Positions 43,479-51,969 of a stretch of DNA of 64,000 nucleotides are shown one piece after another. The stretch comes from Mycolicibacterium tusciae (GTDB lineage: Bacteria > Actinomycetota > Actinomycetes > Mycobacteriales > Mycobacteriaceae), in NCBI RefSeq assembly GCF_002086795.1, contig NZ_MVIM01000014.1:85871-149870 (forward strand), written 5' to 3'. A model generated the notes under the pieces. It was not told the DNA's origin, did not search any database, and saw only the letters and a program-made list of their open reading frames with translations. The first letter of the stretch is position 1. Each line of letters starts with the position of its first letter. Made by a program: the position numbers and the translations under genes.

Positions 43479-44639
43479 TCAGCGTGCCCGCCCAACCGTG
43501 CCGGCGTGCGCTGAGGCCAGGTTGCGTGGCAGCGGAAGCGTGATGGTGAACGTTGTCCCGGTCCCCGCACCCTGGCTGCTGGCGCTGATGTGGCCGCCGT
43601 GTGCCTCAACGAGCGCCTTGGCAATGGCCAGGCCAAGCCCGGAGCCCCCGTGGTCGCGGGTGCGCGCCGTATCGGCGCGGTACAACCGTTCGAACACATG
43701 CGGTAAGTGCTCCGCGGCGATGCCCTCGCCGGTGTCGGTGACCCGTAGCAGGAGTTGGGTGCCGTCGGTGCCGGCGTGCACGTCAACCCGCCGGTGCGGT
43801 GGTGTGTGCCGTAGCGCGTTGTCGAGGAGGTTCGCCAGTACCTGGGACAGTCGCTGCTCATCGCCCCACAGCGGCGGCAGCTCGGTGGTGGGCAGATGCG
43901 TCGACAACGACACGGCCTTGGCGCGGTAGCGCCCGCTCAGCGCGGCCGCCGTGTTGGTGATCAGCACGGCGACGTCAATGTCGGCGAACTCCAGCGAAGT
44001 CGCGCTTTCCTCAGCCTGCGCGAGGGCGGCAACGTCCTCGGCGAAACGCACCAGGCGCTGAGTCTGGTCGCGCAGCATCGCGGTGGTGGCGGGAGTCAAT
44101 GACCGCACACCGTCCTCGATGGCCTCGGTGTAGGCCTGCAAAACCGATACAGGAGTGCGTATTTCGTGGGCAAGATCGGCGAACAGCTGGCGGCGGCTGG
44201 TGTCGACAGCCTGCAGTTGGGCGGCCATTTGGTTGAACGCTTGCGCCAGCGAGTCGAAGTCCTCACCGAGGTGCGGCGGTGATACCCGGATCCCATAGCG
44301 GCCCTCGGCGACCGCGGTGGCCGCCGACGCCACTTCGGTGATGGAGCGCTGCAGTCTGCGGCTGACGTACCAGCTGACCGCGAACGCGACCAACGCCGAG
44401 ACTGCAACTGCGCCGCCGACCGATAGCGCGGTGGCGTACTGGTAGGCCTGGTCGGCGTGGAACTCCTCGGCGGAACCGGCAGCCACGCCGGCTTGGTGTA
44501 GATGTTCACGAAACAGCGGGGGCCCCACGATCGCGGCGACCACCCAGGTGGTGATGGCGCCGGCCAGCAACACCATGGTTTGAGCGATCAGCAGCCGCAT
44601 GCCGATGCCGGGCCGCCGACGCATCGGCGTGGCCATCAC
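43479..44639 (-). CDS. sensor histidine kinase
   Basis: A 386-residue membrane kinase. Two transmembrane segments (LLIAQTMVLLAGAITTWVVA and ATALSVGGAVAVSALVAFAV) enclose a short outside loop of about 40 residues with few His, then HAMP (VSRRLQRSITEVASAATAVA), H-box LFADLAHEIRTPVSVL, N-box LANLLDNALRHTPP, and G-boxes VTDTGEGI and GGSGLGLAIAKALVEAHGG. Stop of the regulator overlaps its start by four bases. The operon neighbours DUF305 and mmcO, so copper sensing of the CopS/CusS type is likely, although the sensor loop is short. Confidence 0.88.
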   Translation of the reverse strand: MMATPMRRRPGIGMRLLIAQTMVLLAGAITTWVVAAIVGPPLFREHLHQAGVAAGSAEEFHADQAYQYATALSVGGAVAVSALVAFAVSWYVSRRLQRSITEVASAATAVAEGRYGIRVSPPHLGEDFDSLAQAFNQMAAQLQAVDTSRRQLFADLAHEIRTPVSVLQAYTEAIEDGVRSLTPATTAMLRDQTQRLVRFAEDVAALAQAEESATSLEFADIDVAVLITNTAAALSGRYRAKAVSLSTHLPTTELPPLWGDEQRLSQVLANLLDNALRHTPPHRRVDVHAGTDGTQLLLRVTDTGEGIAAEHLPHVFERLYRADTARTRDHGGSGLGLAIAKALVEAHGGHISASSQGAGTGTTFTITLPLPRNLASAHAGTVGRAR

Positions 44640-45391
44640 TGCCCGCTTCCCATGCGGTATCCAACGCCGCGAACGGTGATGACGTAACGCGGCGCGGCTG
44701 GATCGTCGCCCAGTTTGCGTCGCACATGGCCGATATGGACATCAACGAGGTGTTCGTTACCGACCCAGGGCCCCTCGCGCACGGTCTCAAGCAACTGGCG
44801 GCGGCTCAGTACCACGCCCGGGCGCGCCGACAGGGCGGCGAGTATGTCAAATTCGGTGCGGGTCAACAGGATCAGTTCACCATCCAGGGACACTTCCCGC
44901 GCCGCCACATCGATACGCAACGGCCCAAACGACAGCGGGGCCGGTAGGTCGCCGCCGCGGTCGCTGGCGGGCTCGGGGGTGGCGCGCGGGCGCCGCAGCA
45001 TCGCGCGGATGCGCGCCACCAGTTCGCGTGGGCTGAAGGGTTTGACGACATAATCGTCGGCGCCGACAGTGAGTCCCACGATGGTGTCCATTTCGGTGTC
45101 GCGGGCGGTGAGCATGACCACGTAGGCGTCGGAGAAGGTGCGCAGCTGGCGGCACACTTCTAACCCGTCCATGCCGGGCAGCCCGAGGTCGAGGATCACC
45201 ACGTCGGGGTCGAAGTCGCGGGCCACGGCCACAGCATCGGGACCGTTGTCGACGATGCGGGTGGTGAAGTGCTCGCGATTCAGGTAGCTGGCCACCACCT
45301 CAGCCAGCGCGGCCTCGTCATCGACCACGAGCGCCCGGTAGCCTCGCGCATCCTCACCCGAGGGCACTGATGTGTTGCTCATGGAGCTCAT
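44636..45391 (-). CDS. OmpR-family response regulator
   Basis: A 251-residue regulator. Receiver domain with the acidic pair in VVDDEAAL, phospho-acceptor Asp in VVILDLGLPGMDG, Thr in VVMLTARD and Lys in YVVKPFSPREL. A winged-helix Trans_reg_C domain ends the protein (LTRTEFDILAALSARPGVVL, VDVHIGHVRRKLGDDP, YVITVRGVGYRMG). Start at ATG 45391, with another ATG three codons later. It is transcribed away from mmcO, so the 117-base gap between the regulator and the small membrane gene is a shared promoter region where it may bind. Confidence 0.9.
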   Translation of the reverse strand: MSSMSNTSVPSGEDARGYRALVVDDEAALAEVVASYLNREHFTTRIVDNGPDAVAVARDFDPDVVILDLGLPGMDGLEVCRQLRTFSDAYVVMLTARDTEMDTIVGLTVGADDYVVKPFSPRELVARIRAMLRRPRATPEPASDRGGDLPAPLSFGPLRIDVAAREVSLDGELILLTRTEFDILAALSARPGVVLSRRQLLETVREGPWVGNEHLVDVHIGHVRRKLGDDPAAPRYVITVRGVGYRMGSGQ

Positions 45392-45507
45392 GGTGCCGGG
45401 TCACCGCTGCGCGGTGACGCCCCGCGGCATTCTTCAACGAATCTTCACACGACCTCTATCGTTTCGGCGGCTTGCGGCTCGCATGGTGGTCAGCGAAGGA
45501 GGCCGCT

Positions 45508-45738
45508 ATGAGTATGGGATGGGCGCCAGTGGCGTTCGACGCCGCCGGGGAATGGCAGCTCTGGCTGGCGCTGACCGGTGTACTGGTCTTGTGTTGGGGG
45601 CTCGTCGTTGTCGCCACGGCCACACTGTTCGGCGGCCCGGTGGGTGGGCGCCATAGTGGCCGATTGGCCAGCCCTTACTGGGGCGGCAACCGCAGCGACA
45701 AACCAACGCGTGACGGATCGCGACAGGAATCTCGGTAG
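45508..45738 (+). CDS. small one-TM membrane protein upstream of mmcO
   Basis: A 76-residue protein from ATG 45508 with AAGGAGGCC upstream. One transmembrane helix (WLALTGVLVLCWGLVVVATA) and a Gly/Arg/Ser-rich tail. Such short proteins often precede copper oxidase or DUF305 genes in actinobacteria, but I know of no function. The stop and the GTG of mmcO share one base (TAGTG), so the two are coupled. Confidence 0.65.
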   Translation: MSMGWAPVAFDAAGEWQLWLALTGVLVLCWGLVVVATATLFGGPVGGRHSGRLASPYWGGNRSDKPTRDGSRQESR

Positions 45739-47252
45739 TGGCGGGGTCACCGGGGAGCGGGCAGTGGAGTCGGCGAAGCTTTCTTGCTGCAACGGTGGCG
45801 GCTGGGGCGACTCTGGCGGCATGCACGCGCGACAGCAGCGTCGTCGTGCCCAAGAATGCGGTGGCCGACGCCGAGGCGCGGCGTCCGCACAGTGGGCGCA
45901 CGGTTTCCGCGACGCTCACCGCGGATCGGGCGCGCGTGGACCTCGGCGGTACGGTCGCCGAATCGGTGTCCTACAACGGCACGGTCCCCGGGCCCCTGGT
46001 GCGAGCATCGGTGGGCGACGAACTGGCCGTCACGGTGCGCAACCGGCTCGGCCGCACCACATCGGTGCACTGGCATGGCATCGCGCTGCGCAACGACATG
46101 GACGGCGCATCGCCGGCCACGCGGGACATCGACGCTGGCCGTGACTTCACCTACCGGTTCTCGGTTCCGCATCCGGGCACCTACTGGGCCCATCCGCATA
46201 CTGGTCTGGACGCCGACACCGGCCTGTATTTCCCCGTCATCGTCGACGATCCCAACGAACCTGGCGACTATGACGCCGAGTGGGTGGTCATGCTGGATGA
46301 CTGGACTGAGGGAGTCGGGTCCAGCCCGGCCCAGATCTATGACGGGCTGCGCGACGCGTCAGCGCCCGGGCACGATATGCCCGGGATGGACGACATGCCC
46401 GGTATGGGCATGGTGCCGGGGGTCGGCGGAGTGGGGCGCAGCGCGCTGCTCGGTGGCGACGCCGGAGACGTCAGCTACCCCTATCATCTGGTCAATGGGC
46501 GTATTCCACAGGCGCCCAGCACCTTTCGGGTCAAAGCAGGTCAGCGCGTGCGGGTTCGGCTGATCAACGCCGGCTCCGACACGGCCTTTCGGGTCGCGTT
46601 GGCCGGGCACAAGTTGACGGTGACCCACACCGACGGATTCCCTGTCGTGCCAACCGAGGTTGACGCGGTGCTGCTGGGAATGGGGGAGCGCTACGACGTG
46701 GTGGTCACCGCTGGCGACGGCGTCTTCCCGCTCGTTGCTGCCGCCGAAGGCAAGAACGCATCGGCACGTGCCTTGTTGGTTAGCGGCTCGGGTTCCCCGC
46801 CCGTCCCCGAGTATGCGCCGCCCGAACTGCAGGGTCGGGTAGGCACGGTTGGGACCTTCGCCGCGGCGGCAGGTGCGGTGCTGCCCGCCGGGCGCGCCGA
46901 TGTCGAGCTTTCAGCCGATTTGGCCGGGTCGATGATGAGATACGACTGGACCATCAACGGCCGCGCCTTCTCCAATACCCGGCCTTTGGAAGTGCTTGAA
47001 GGCCAACGCGTCACGTTGTCGTTCAACAACACCTCAATGATGTGGCATCCCATGCATCTGCACGGCCATACCTTCGAGGTGCTGACAGCCGAGGGGCGCC
47101 CAGGGGCCCGTAAGGACACCGTGATCGTGCTGCCCATGCAGCACCTCCAGGTGTCGTTCATCGCGGACAACCCTGGTGAGTGGATGATGCACTGCCACAA
47201 CACCTATCACCAGGAAGCTGGCATGATGACGAGCCTTAACTACACGAGCTGA
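45738..47252 (+). CDS. mmcO: multicopper oxidase MmcO-like lipoprotein
   Basis: A 504-residue exported oxidase, the same length as M. tuberculosis MmcO (Rv0846c). An RRSFL twin-arginine-like start and lipobox LAAC near residue 35 indicate export of a folded lipoprotein. All four copper motifs are present: HWHGIALRN (His111, His113), WAHPHT, HPMHLHGHTF, and HCHNTYHQEAGM (from His485). A Met-rich loop (MPGMDDMPGMGM, about residues 214-225) is suited to bind Cu(I). It oxidises Cu(I) to the less toxic Cu(II). In M. tuberculosis it is part of the RicR regulon; here no TACCC-N5-GGGTA box was seen nearby, and the neighbouring two-component system may control it. Confidence 0.92.
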   Translation: MAGSPGSGQWSRRSFLAATVAAGATLAACTRDSSVVVPKNAVADAEARRPHSGRTVSATLTADRARVDLGGTVAESVSYNGTVPGPLVRASVGDELAVTVRNRLGRTTSVHWHGIALRNDMDGASPATRDIDAGRDFTYRFSVPHPGTYWAHPHTGLDADTGLYFPVIVDDPNEPGDYDAEWVVMLDDWTEGVGSSPAQIYDGLRDASAPGHDMPGMDDMPGMGMVPGVGGVGRSALLGGDAGDVSYPYHLVNGRIPQAPSTFRVKAGQRVRVRLINAGSDTAFRVALAGHKLTVTHTDGFPVVPTEVDAVLLGMGERYDVVVTAGDGVFPLVAAAEGKNASARALLVSGSGSPPVPEYAPPELQGRVGTVGTFAAAAGAVLPAGRADVELSADLAGSMMRYDWTINGRAFSNTRPLEVLEGQRVTLSFNNTSMMWHPMHLHGHTFEVLTAEGRPGARKDTVIVLPMQHLQVSFIADNPGEWMMHCHNTYHQEAGMMTSLNYTS

Positions 47253-47282
47253 CCGTGTGACGACGGCAGCTGAACGGGTAGA

Positions 47283-48701
47283 TCAGTACTCGATCAGCCG
47301 GGTGACGTAGGGCATCATGCCGCTGGTCCGCACGGGGGCGATGCGGACCTGTGAGCCGGTGTAAGGAGCTTCGAGCATCTGCCCGTTGCCCAGGTACATC
47401 GATTCGTGTTGGCTGGCGTCGGGGCCGTAGAAAATCAGATCCCCGCGACGCATCTGTGATGAAGGAATCTTGCGCCCCGCGTTGTACTGTGACCCGGAGT
47501 AGTGATCCAGTTTGATGCCGACGCCGGCGAAGGCGTACAAGTACAGGCCCGAGCAGTCGAACCCGACGGTGTCGGCGCCCCCATCGATACCTCGTGAGGG
47601 GCCGTTGGCGTTGCCGCCGCCCCACGAGTAGGGCACGCCGAGCTGCGACATGGCGCGGCGGATGACGAGTTCCATCGCCTGCTGGCCGGATGCGCGCGGG
47701 ATGCGGCCGTTGGTGAAGCCGGGATCGGCGGGTGCGGACGCTTGGGGCAGTATCCCTAGCTGGGTGAGGAATTTGCGGCCCATGTCGGCGGTCAGCTGCG
47801 CCGAGGTTGACGAGATCTGCAGCACTGAGTTGATGATGGCGATGGGATCGCCAGTGACGTTGGCGCTGGGCACCATCGGCAGGGTGGTGTCCCATTGACT
47901 GGTGTCTGTCGGGCCCGGCGTCCGCGCGGGGCTTTGCGGGTCCCATCGGTCCGGTGACTGCGGCGCGGCGCCCGCGGCGCCCACCGGTGGCGCGTTGCCG
48001 GGTGCAATTGGCGGACGAGCCGCGGTCAACCTGGCTTGGGCGGTGTCGCGGGCGGCCACCAGCCGATTGACTTCGGCCTGCTGGCCACTGAATTGGCGTT
48101 GCGCGTTGGTCAGCGCGCTCACCGCGGCCTGTTGGCTTCGTTCGGCGTCGGTGGCTGCCTGATCGGCACGCTGTTGGGCTGCGCGCGAAGCCGAGGCCTT
48201 GTTCGCCTGCTCGCTGCGGGCGCGCTGCAGCGAGGTCAGCGCGTTGCGGTGGCTCAGCGCTAGGGTTTCTTCGGCGCGAGCGGTCGCAATGATGTCCTCG
48301 GGGCTGGACGCCCCCAGCAGCGCCCGGGGTGGGCCATTGATGTAGGTGGCGGCGGCGAAGTCATCGAAGCGCCGCTGCGCTGCGGTGATCGCCGCGTCGG
48401 CGTCGGTCAGTGCCTGCTCATTGCTTCTCACCTCGGCACGGGCGGCGTCGGCGGCCTCCCGAGCCTTTGCGACCTCGACCAGGGCCTTGTTGACACCTTC
48501 CTGCTGGCCTTGAATCTGCCCGCCGATATCGGCCAGCCGCTGATTGGCTTGCGCGAGACCCGCGACCAACGCCGACATGTCTGAGCCGGAATGGCTGGTT
48601 GCGTCATGGGAAGCCGCTGCGGTACCCCACGAATAGCCCAGCAGGGTGGCACAGACAATGACGGCGGCGAGGCCTCTGACGTGATGGCGTACAGACCTCA
48701 T
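47283..48701 (-). CDS. ripA: RipA-like NlpC/P60 endopeptidase
   Basis: A 472-residue exported peptidoglycan endopeptidase, exactly the length of M. tuberculosis RipA (Rv1477). The catalytic Cys falls at residue 383 in GFDCSGLYLYAF, the same number as in RipA. His follows in SQHESMYLG, Glu in MLEAPYTG. Before it lie a signal peptide, a long Ala-rich coiled coil (LAQANQRLADIGGQIQGQQE onward to residue 230) and a Pro-rich loop. Start at ATG 48701 with AAGGGAG upstream. RipA cuts the D-Glu-mDAP bond for daughter-cell separation. A mobile second copy under a BlaI-type dyad (48807) is unusual. Convergent with mmcO. Confidence 0.92.
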   Translation of the reverse strand: MRSVRHHVRGLAAVIVCATLLGYSWGTAAASHDATSHSGSDMSALVAGLAQANQRLADIGGQIQGQQEGVNKALVEVAKAREAADAARAEVRSNEQALTDADAAITAAQRRFDDFAAATYINGPPRALLGASSPEDIIATARAEETLALSHRNALTSLQRARSEQANKASASRAAQQRADQAATDAERSQQAAVSALTNAQRQFSGQQAEVNRLVAARDTAQARLTAARPPIAPGNAPPVGAAGAAPQSPDRWDPQSPARTPGPTDTSQWDTTLPMVPSANVTGDPIAIINSVLQISSTSAQLTADMGRKFLTQLGILPQASAPADPGFTNGRIPRASGQQAMELVIRRAMSQLGVPYSWGGGNANGPSRGIDGGADTVGFDCSGLYLYAFAGVGIKLDHYSGSQYNAGRKIPSSQMRRGDLIFYGPDASQHESMYLGNGQMLEAPYTGSQVRIAPVRTSGMMPYVTRLIEY

Positions 48702-48806
48702 CAGATGATCTCCCTTAGCGGGGTGCGCGGGCGCGTCACCGTCGGCAGGTCTTCGGTCATACTCCTGTGGGACAGCTACGGACTGTGCGAGTAAGCAGGT
48801 GTGCAG

Positions 48807-48823
48807 TACGTAGACGAAACGTA
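48807..48823. promoter_or_regulatory. BlaI-type dyad before ripA-like gene
   Basis: TACGT-AGACGAA-ACGTA, perfect arms, seven-base spacer. 105 bases before the ripA-like start on the - strand. Confidence 0.6.
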
Positions 48824-48967
48824 CATCACTACTGTCTCACTGGAAACATTCGTCACAGTCTCACTCTGATAACGGATCAAGATCGATTGATATTGATTGG
48901 AGCCCGCGTCGAACATTTGCCTAGCGTGAACCGCTCGCTGCGCAGCGACGGCGTAACCCGTCTCCAT

Positions 48968-48994
48968 GTAACTACTATGTAGAATAGTAGTTAC
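48968..48994. promoter_or_regulatory. BlaI-type operator before LdtMt5-like gene, longest palindrome
   Basis: Eleven-base perfect arms (GTAACTACTAT and ATAGTAGTTAC) around GTAGA. The inner part is TACTA-TGTAGAA-TAGTA at 48973-48989. It ends two bases before an in-frame GTG (48997) and 59 before the preferred ATG. Confidence 0.75.
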
Positions 48995-49053
48995 GGGTGG
49001 CGCTGCTCTTGTTGGTGGCGCATACCTTAATCAGACAAAGGGAGATGCGTTTG

Positions 49054-50319
49054 ATGATCGGTGGTCGGCTTAAAGTCTTTGTGCTTGCCGCCGTTTTACT
49101 GATCACCGCGGTGCTGGGAGCCGGGGTGGGCGTCTACCTGTGGCGCTGCGGCACTGACTGCACACCGGCCGCCTCCTCCACCGATGCGCAGGCCGGTGGC
49201 ACTACAGCAGCGCTGGGGCCCGCGGTGCTCGCCATCAGCCCCGGGCGCGGCGCCACCGATGTCGATCCGCTGGCGCCGGTGACCGTCACTGCGACGTCGG
49301 GCACGTTGTCTGAGGTGGTTATGGTCAATGAGCAGGGGCGCCGCATCGTCGGCATCGTCACCCCCGACAAGACTTTCTGGAAACCCGGTGTGCCGCTGGG
49401 CTATGGACGCACATATACTGTCACCGCGACCGCCGTCGGTGCACACGGGACTTCTATACAGCAGGTTTCGACCTTCACGACGCTGACGCCGGGCAACCAA
49501 ACCAAGGTGTCGCTGACCACGATGGCCGGGACCGCCCTGCGCGATGGCGCTACCTATGGCATCGGCACCGTTGTAGTGGCCCACTTCGATGAACCGATCA
49601 CCGATAAGGCGGCCGCCGAGCGACGACTGTCGGTGACTGCCTCACCACCGATGCGCGGCTCGTGGTACTGGCTTGACGACCAGAACGCGCATTGGCGCCC
49701 ACCACAGTATTATTCGCCGGGAACGGTGGTGACCGTTGAGGCCGACATCTATGGTGCACCGCTGGGTCAGAGCCTGTACGGCCAAGAGGATGCCCGGGTC
49801 AGCTTCAGAATCGGCGATGCCCATGTGTCGGTCGCTGATGATTTGACCAAGCAGGTGAGCGTCTATAGCAACGGCCAATTGGTGCGCACCATGCCGACCT
49901 CGATGGGGATGGGCGGCACCGAAACGGTTAACGGGCAGACGATTTCGTTTTGGACTCAGCGCGGCATCTACACGGTCATGGACAAAGCCGACCAGGTGGT
50001 GATGGATTCGTCGACCTACGGTCTGCCCATCAATTCGCGGCTGGGCTACCGCGAAACGATTTCACTCGCCACCCGGATCAGTACGGACGGGGTTTATCTG
50101 CACCGGCTCGACAGCACTGTGTGGGCGCAGGGCAACACCAATGTCTCTCATGGCTGCTTGAACCTCAACTCAGACAACGCTCGATGGTTCTTCGACTTCT
50201 CCGTGCCCGGTGACATCGTCGAGGTCCGCAACACCGGTGGCGAGGCTCTGCAGGTGTGGCAGAACGGCGATTGGAGTATGCCTTGGGACAAGTGGTTGAA
50301 GGGCAGCGCGCTGTCGTGA
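49054..50319 (+). CDS. L,D-transpeptidase (LdtMt5/LprQ-like)
   Basis: A 421-residue exported L,D-transpeptidase from ATG 49054 (AAAGGGAG upstream; ATG 49045 or GTG 48997 are possible). One N-terminal hydrophobic segment (LKVFVLAAVLLITAVLGAGV) with a Cys pair after it, then two Ig-like domains (AISPGRGATDVDPLAPVTVT; YGIGTVVVAHFDEPITDKAA) and the YkuD domain with VSHGCLNLNSDNARWFFD. The end GDWSMPWDKWLKGSALS resembles the Rv0483 (LprQ, LdtMt5) type. It sits directly under the longest palindrome of the region. Confidence 0.87.
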   Translation: MIGGRLKVFVLAAVLLITAVLGAGVGVYLWRCGTDCTPAASSTDAQAGGTTAALGPAVLAISPGRGATDVDPLAPVTVTATSGTLSEVVMVNEQGRRIVGIVTPDKTFWKPGVPLGYGRTYTVTATAVGAHGTSIQQVSTFTTLTPGNQTKVSLTTMAGTALRDGATYGIGTVVVAHFDEPITDKAAAERRLSVTASPPMRGSWYWLDDQNAHWRPPQYYSPGTVVTVEADIYGAPLGQSLYGQEDARVSFRIGDAHVSVADDLTKQVSVYSNGQLVRTMPTSMGMGGTETVNGQTISFWTQRGIYTVMDKADQVVMDSSTYGLPINSRLGYRETISLATRISTDGVYLHRLDSTVWAQGNTNVSHGCLNLNSDNARWFFDFSVPGDIVEVRNTGGEALQVWQNGDWSMPWDKWLKGSALS

Positions 50320-50358
50320 CTACCGCGCGGCCTGGCGCCGCGATCGCCCACCTGACTA

Positions 50359-50379
50359 AGTACTATTAGAGTTAGTACT
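50359..50379. promoter_or_regulatory. BlaI-type operator before thioredoxin-blaI-M56 operon
   Basis: Seven-base perfect arms (AGTACTA and TAGTACT) around TTAGAGT, containing TACTA-N7-TAGTA at 50361-50377. 45 bases before ATG 50424. If BlaI binds here the operon is autoregulated. Confidence 0.72.
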
Positions 50380-50423
50380 GAGCTGGAGGATGTTTCGGAC
50401 TGCGAGCGCGGGATGGTGATCAG

Positions 50424-50921
50424 ATGTCGGGGCGTGGTGTGGTGTGGCTGCAATTGGCCGTCGCGGTGGTAGCGGCGGCAGTCGTCGCTGTGGCCGTCGG
50501 TGTGCCCAGTGCCGTGCTCGCCAATCCCATCTTCGTGCGCATGACCCCGGTACCGTGGTGGAGCTATCTTGTATGGGCGCTGACGGCGTTGCTCAGCGGT
50601 GTGCTCGCGGCGACCTATGTTCATCGTCGTGCCACCGTATCCGCGTCCACGGGGCGAATCGGAATCGTCGCTAACGTCGGCTCGGTGCTGGCCGTGGGCT
50701 GCCCGGTGTGTAACAAACTGGTGGTGGCAGCTCTCGGCGTGAGCGGGGCACTGACGGTGTGGGCGCCGATTCAGCCTCTGCTCGCGGCGGCGTCCTTGGG
50801 ACTGCTGAGCTGGGCGCTGTGGCGAAGGTTGGTGACATTTCGGTCCTGCCCGGCGGGGGGCGACAGCGCGCCGTCGCCCCCGATGACTTTGGCGCCGTCG
50901 GCGCCCGAACGCGACAACTAG
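50424..50921 (+). CDS. membrane protein with GCPVC motif
   Basis: A 165-residue protein with about four hydrophobic segments (LQLAVAVVAAAVVAVAVGVP, SYLVWALTALLSGVLAATYV, LAVGCPVCNKLVVAALGVSG, PLLAAASLGLLSWALW). GCPVCNK inside the third helix looks like a membrane-embedded redox or metal site. The next gene is a TlpA-type thioredoxin whose GTG overlaps this stop (TAGTG), so a redox pair similar to the CcdA-TlpA principle is possible, though it is not a CcdA. First gene of the operon behind a BlaI-type operator. Its own ribosome-binding site is weak. Confidence 0.65.
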   Translation: MSGRGVVWLQLAVAVVAAAVVAVAVGVPSAVLANPIFVRMTPVPWWSYLVWALTALLSGVLAATYVHRRATVSASTGRIGIVANVGSVLAVGCPVCNKLVVAALGVSGALTVWAPIQPLLAAASLGLLSWALWRRLVTFRSCPAGGDSAPSPPMTLAPSAPERDN

Positions 50922-51544
50922 TGCTGCGAAGTCGATCGCTGGGCGTGTTGATCGTCGCCGCGGCGGTCACCGTCGCTGGTGTCCTCATCAGCGACGTTGA
51001 GCTGTCCGTACCCGCCGGGCAGCAACGCAGCGCGGACAGCCCCGAGCTCGGTGCGGACCCCGCAGGCACTGAAACCGGCGCCACTCCGTGCCCGGTGTCA
51101 GTATCTGGCGCCGTCGCGGTGCCGACACTGTCCGGGGCGATGGCCCGCTGCCTGGGATCTGCGCAGCCGGTAGATGTGGGTGCGGCGGTGAGCGGTGCGC
51201 CGACGCTGCTCAATCTCTGGGCGTCGTGGTGCGCACCGTGTCGCGCGGAGATGTCGGTGCTCGATGCTTACAAAGACACGCCGGGCGCGGTGCGGGTGGT
51301 TGGTATCAACGTGCGCGATCGGCCAGGTTCGGCGGCGGTTCTGGCCCGCGACCTGCGCATCGGCTATCCCTCGTTTACTGAAGCTGATGAGGTGGCCGGC
51401 GCGTTGGGCGCACCCCAACTGCTGCCGCTGAGTTACCTTGTCGACACCGACGGATCTGTGCGCCGGCTCCCGATGGTGGTGTTTGGCGATGTCGCGCGGG
51501 TCTCCGAAACGGTCGCCGCCGCGCGTAGAGAAAGGCAAGAATGA
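50921..51544 (+). CDS. TlpA-like membrane-anchored thioredoxin
   Basis: A 207-residue exported thioredoxin-fold protein from GTG 50921. N-terminal anchor (SLGVLIVAAAVTVAGVLISD), then a thioredoxin domain with the active site LWASWCAPCRAEMSVLD and the cis-Pro region LPLSYLVDTDGSVRRLP. It would reduce or oxidise thiols outside the membrane. Coupled to the membrane GCPVC gene before it and overlapping blaI after it by four bases. Thiol reduction outside the membrane would matter for active-site Cys of L,D-transpeptidases and NlpC/P60 enzymes, which copper could oxidise or bind. Confidence 0.82.
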   Translation: MLRSRSLGVLIVAAAVTVAGVLISDVELSVPAGQQRSADSPELGADPAGTETGATPCPVSVSGAVAVPTLSGAMARCLGSAQPVDVGAAVSGAPTLLNLWASWCAPCRAEMSVLDAYKDTPGAVRVVGINVRDRPGSAAVLARDLRIGYPSFTEADEVAGALGAPQLLPLSYLVDTDGSVRRLPMVVFGDVARVSETVAAARRERQE

Positions 51545-51969
51545 TGACACCGCGCAAAACAACCGGCCGGACGACGCGGCGCACCCCACCGCGCGAGACG
51601 CGCCCGCTTCCCGGGCTGGGCGAGTTGGAGGCGGCAATCATGGATGTGGTTTGGCGCGCCGACGATGCAGTACGGGTCCGCGACGTCCTCGACGAACTCG
51701 AATCCGTCCGCAACCCCGCCTATACGACCGTGATGACCGTGATGGACAATCTCTACCGCAAGGGGTGGTTGAGCCGTGAGCTCGACGGCCGCGCGTACAT
51801 CTACCAAGCCACTCGTGACCGCATACAGGCGGCCACCGACGCGCTGCGCGAATTACTTGCCGACAGTGGCGATCCCGCCGCGGCGCTGCTGCACTTCGCG
51901 CGCAGCGCCACCACCGCGGAGTCGCGAGCTTTGACTCGCGGGCTCAAGGAACGGGGCCGACAGCGGTGA
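51541..51969 (+). CDS. blaI: BlaI/MecI/CopY-family repressor, copy 1
   Basis: A 142-residue winged-helix repressor. Basic N-terminal tail of about 25 residues, then the BlaI fold: LGELEAAIMDVVWRADDAVR, VRDVLDELESVRNPAYTTVM (recognition helix region), TVMDNLYRKGWLSRELDGRA, and a C-terminal dimerisation helix. Family members bind TAC/GTA-type dyads as dimers and are released when an M56 partner protease is triggered or, in CopY, by copper. ATG overlaps the thioredoxin stop; the stop overlaps the M56 gene (GTGA). Confidence 0.9.
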   Translation: MMTPRKTTGRTTRRTPPRETRPLPGLGELEAAIMDVVWRADDAVRVRDVLDELESVRNPAYTTVMTVMDNLYRKGWLSRELDGRAYIYQATRDRIQAATDALRELLADSGDPAAALLHFARSATTAESRALTRGLKERGRQR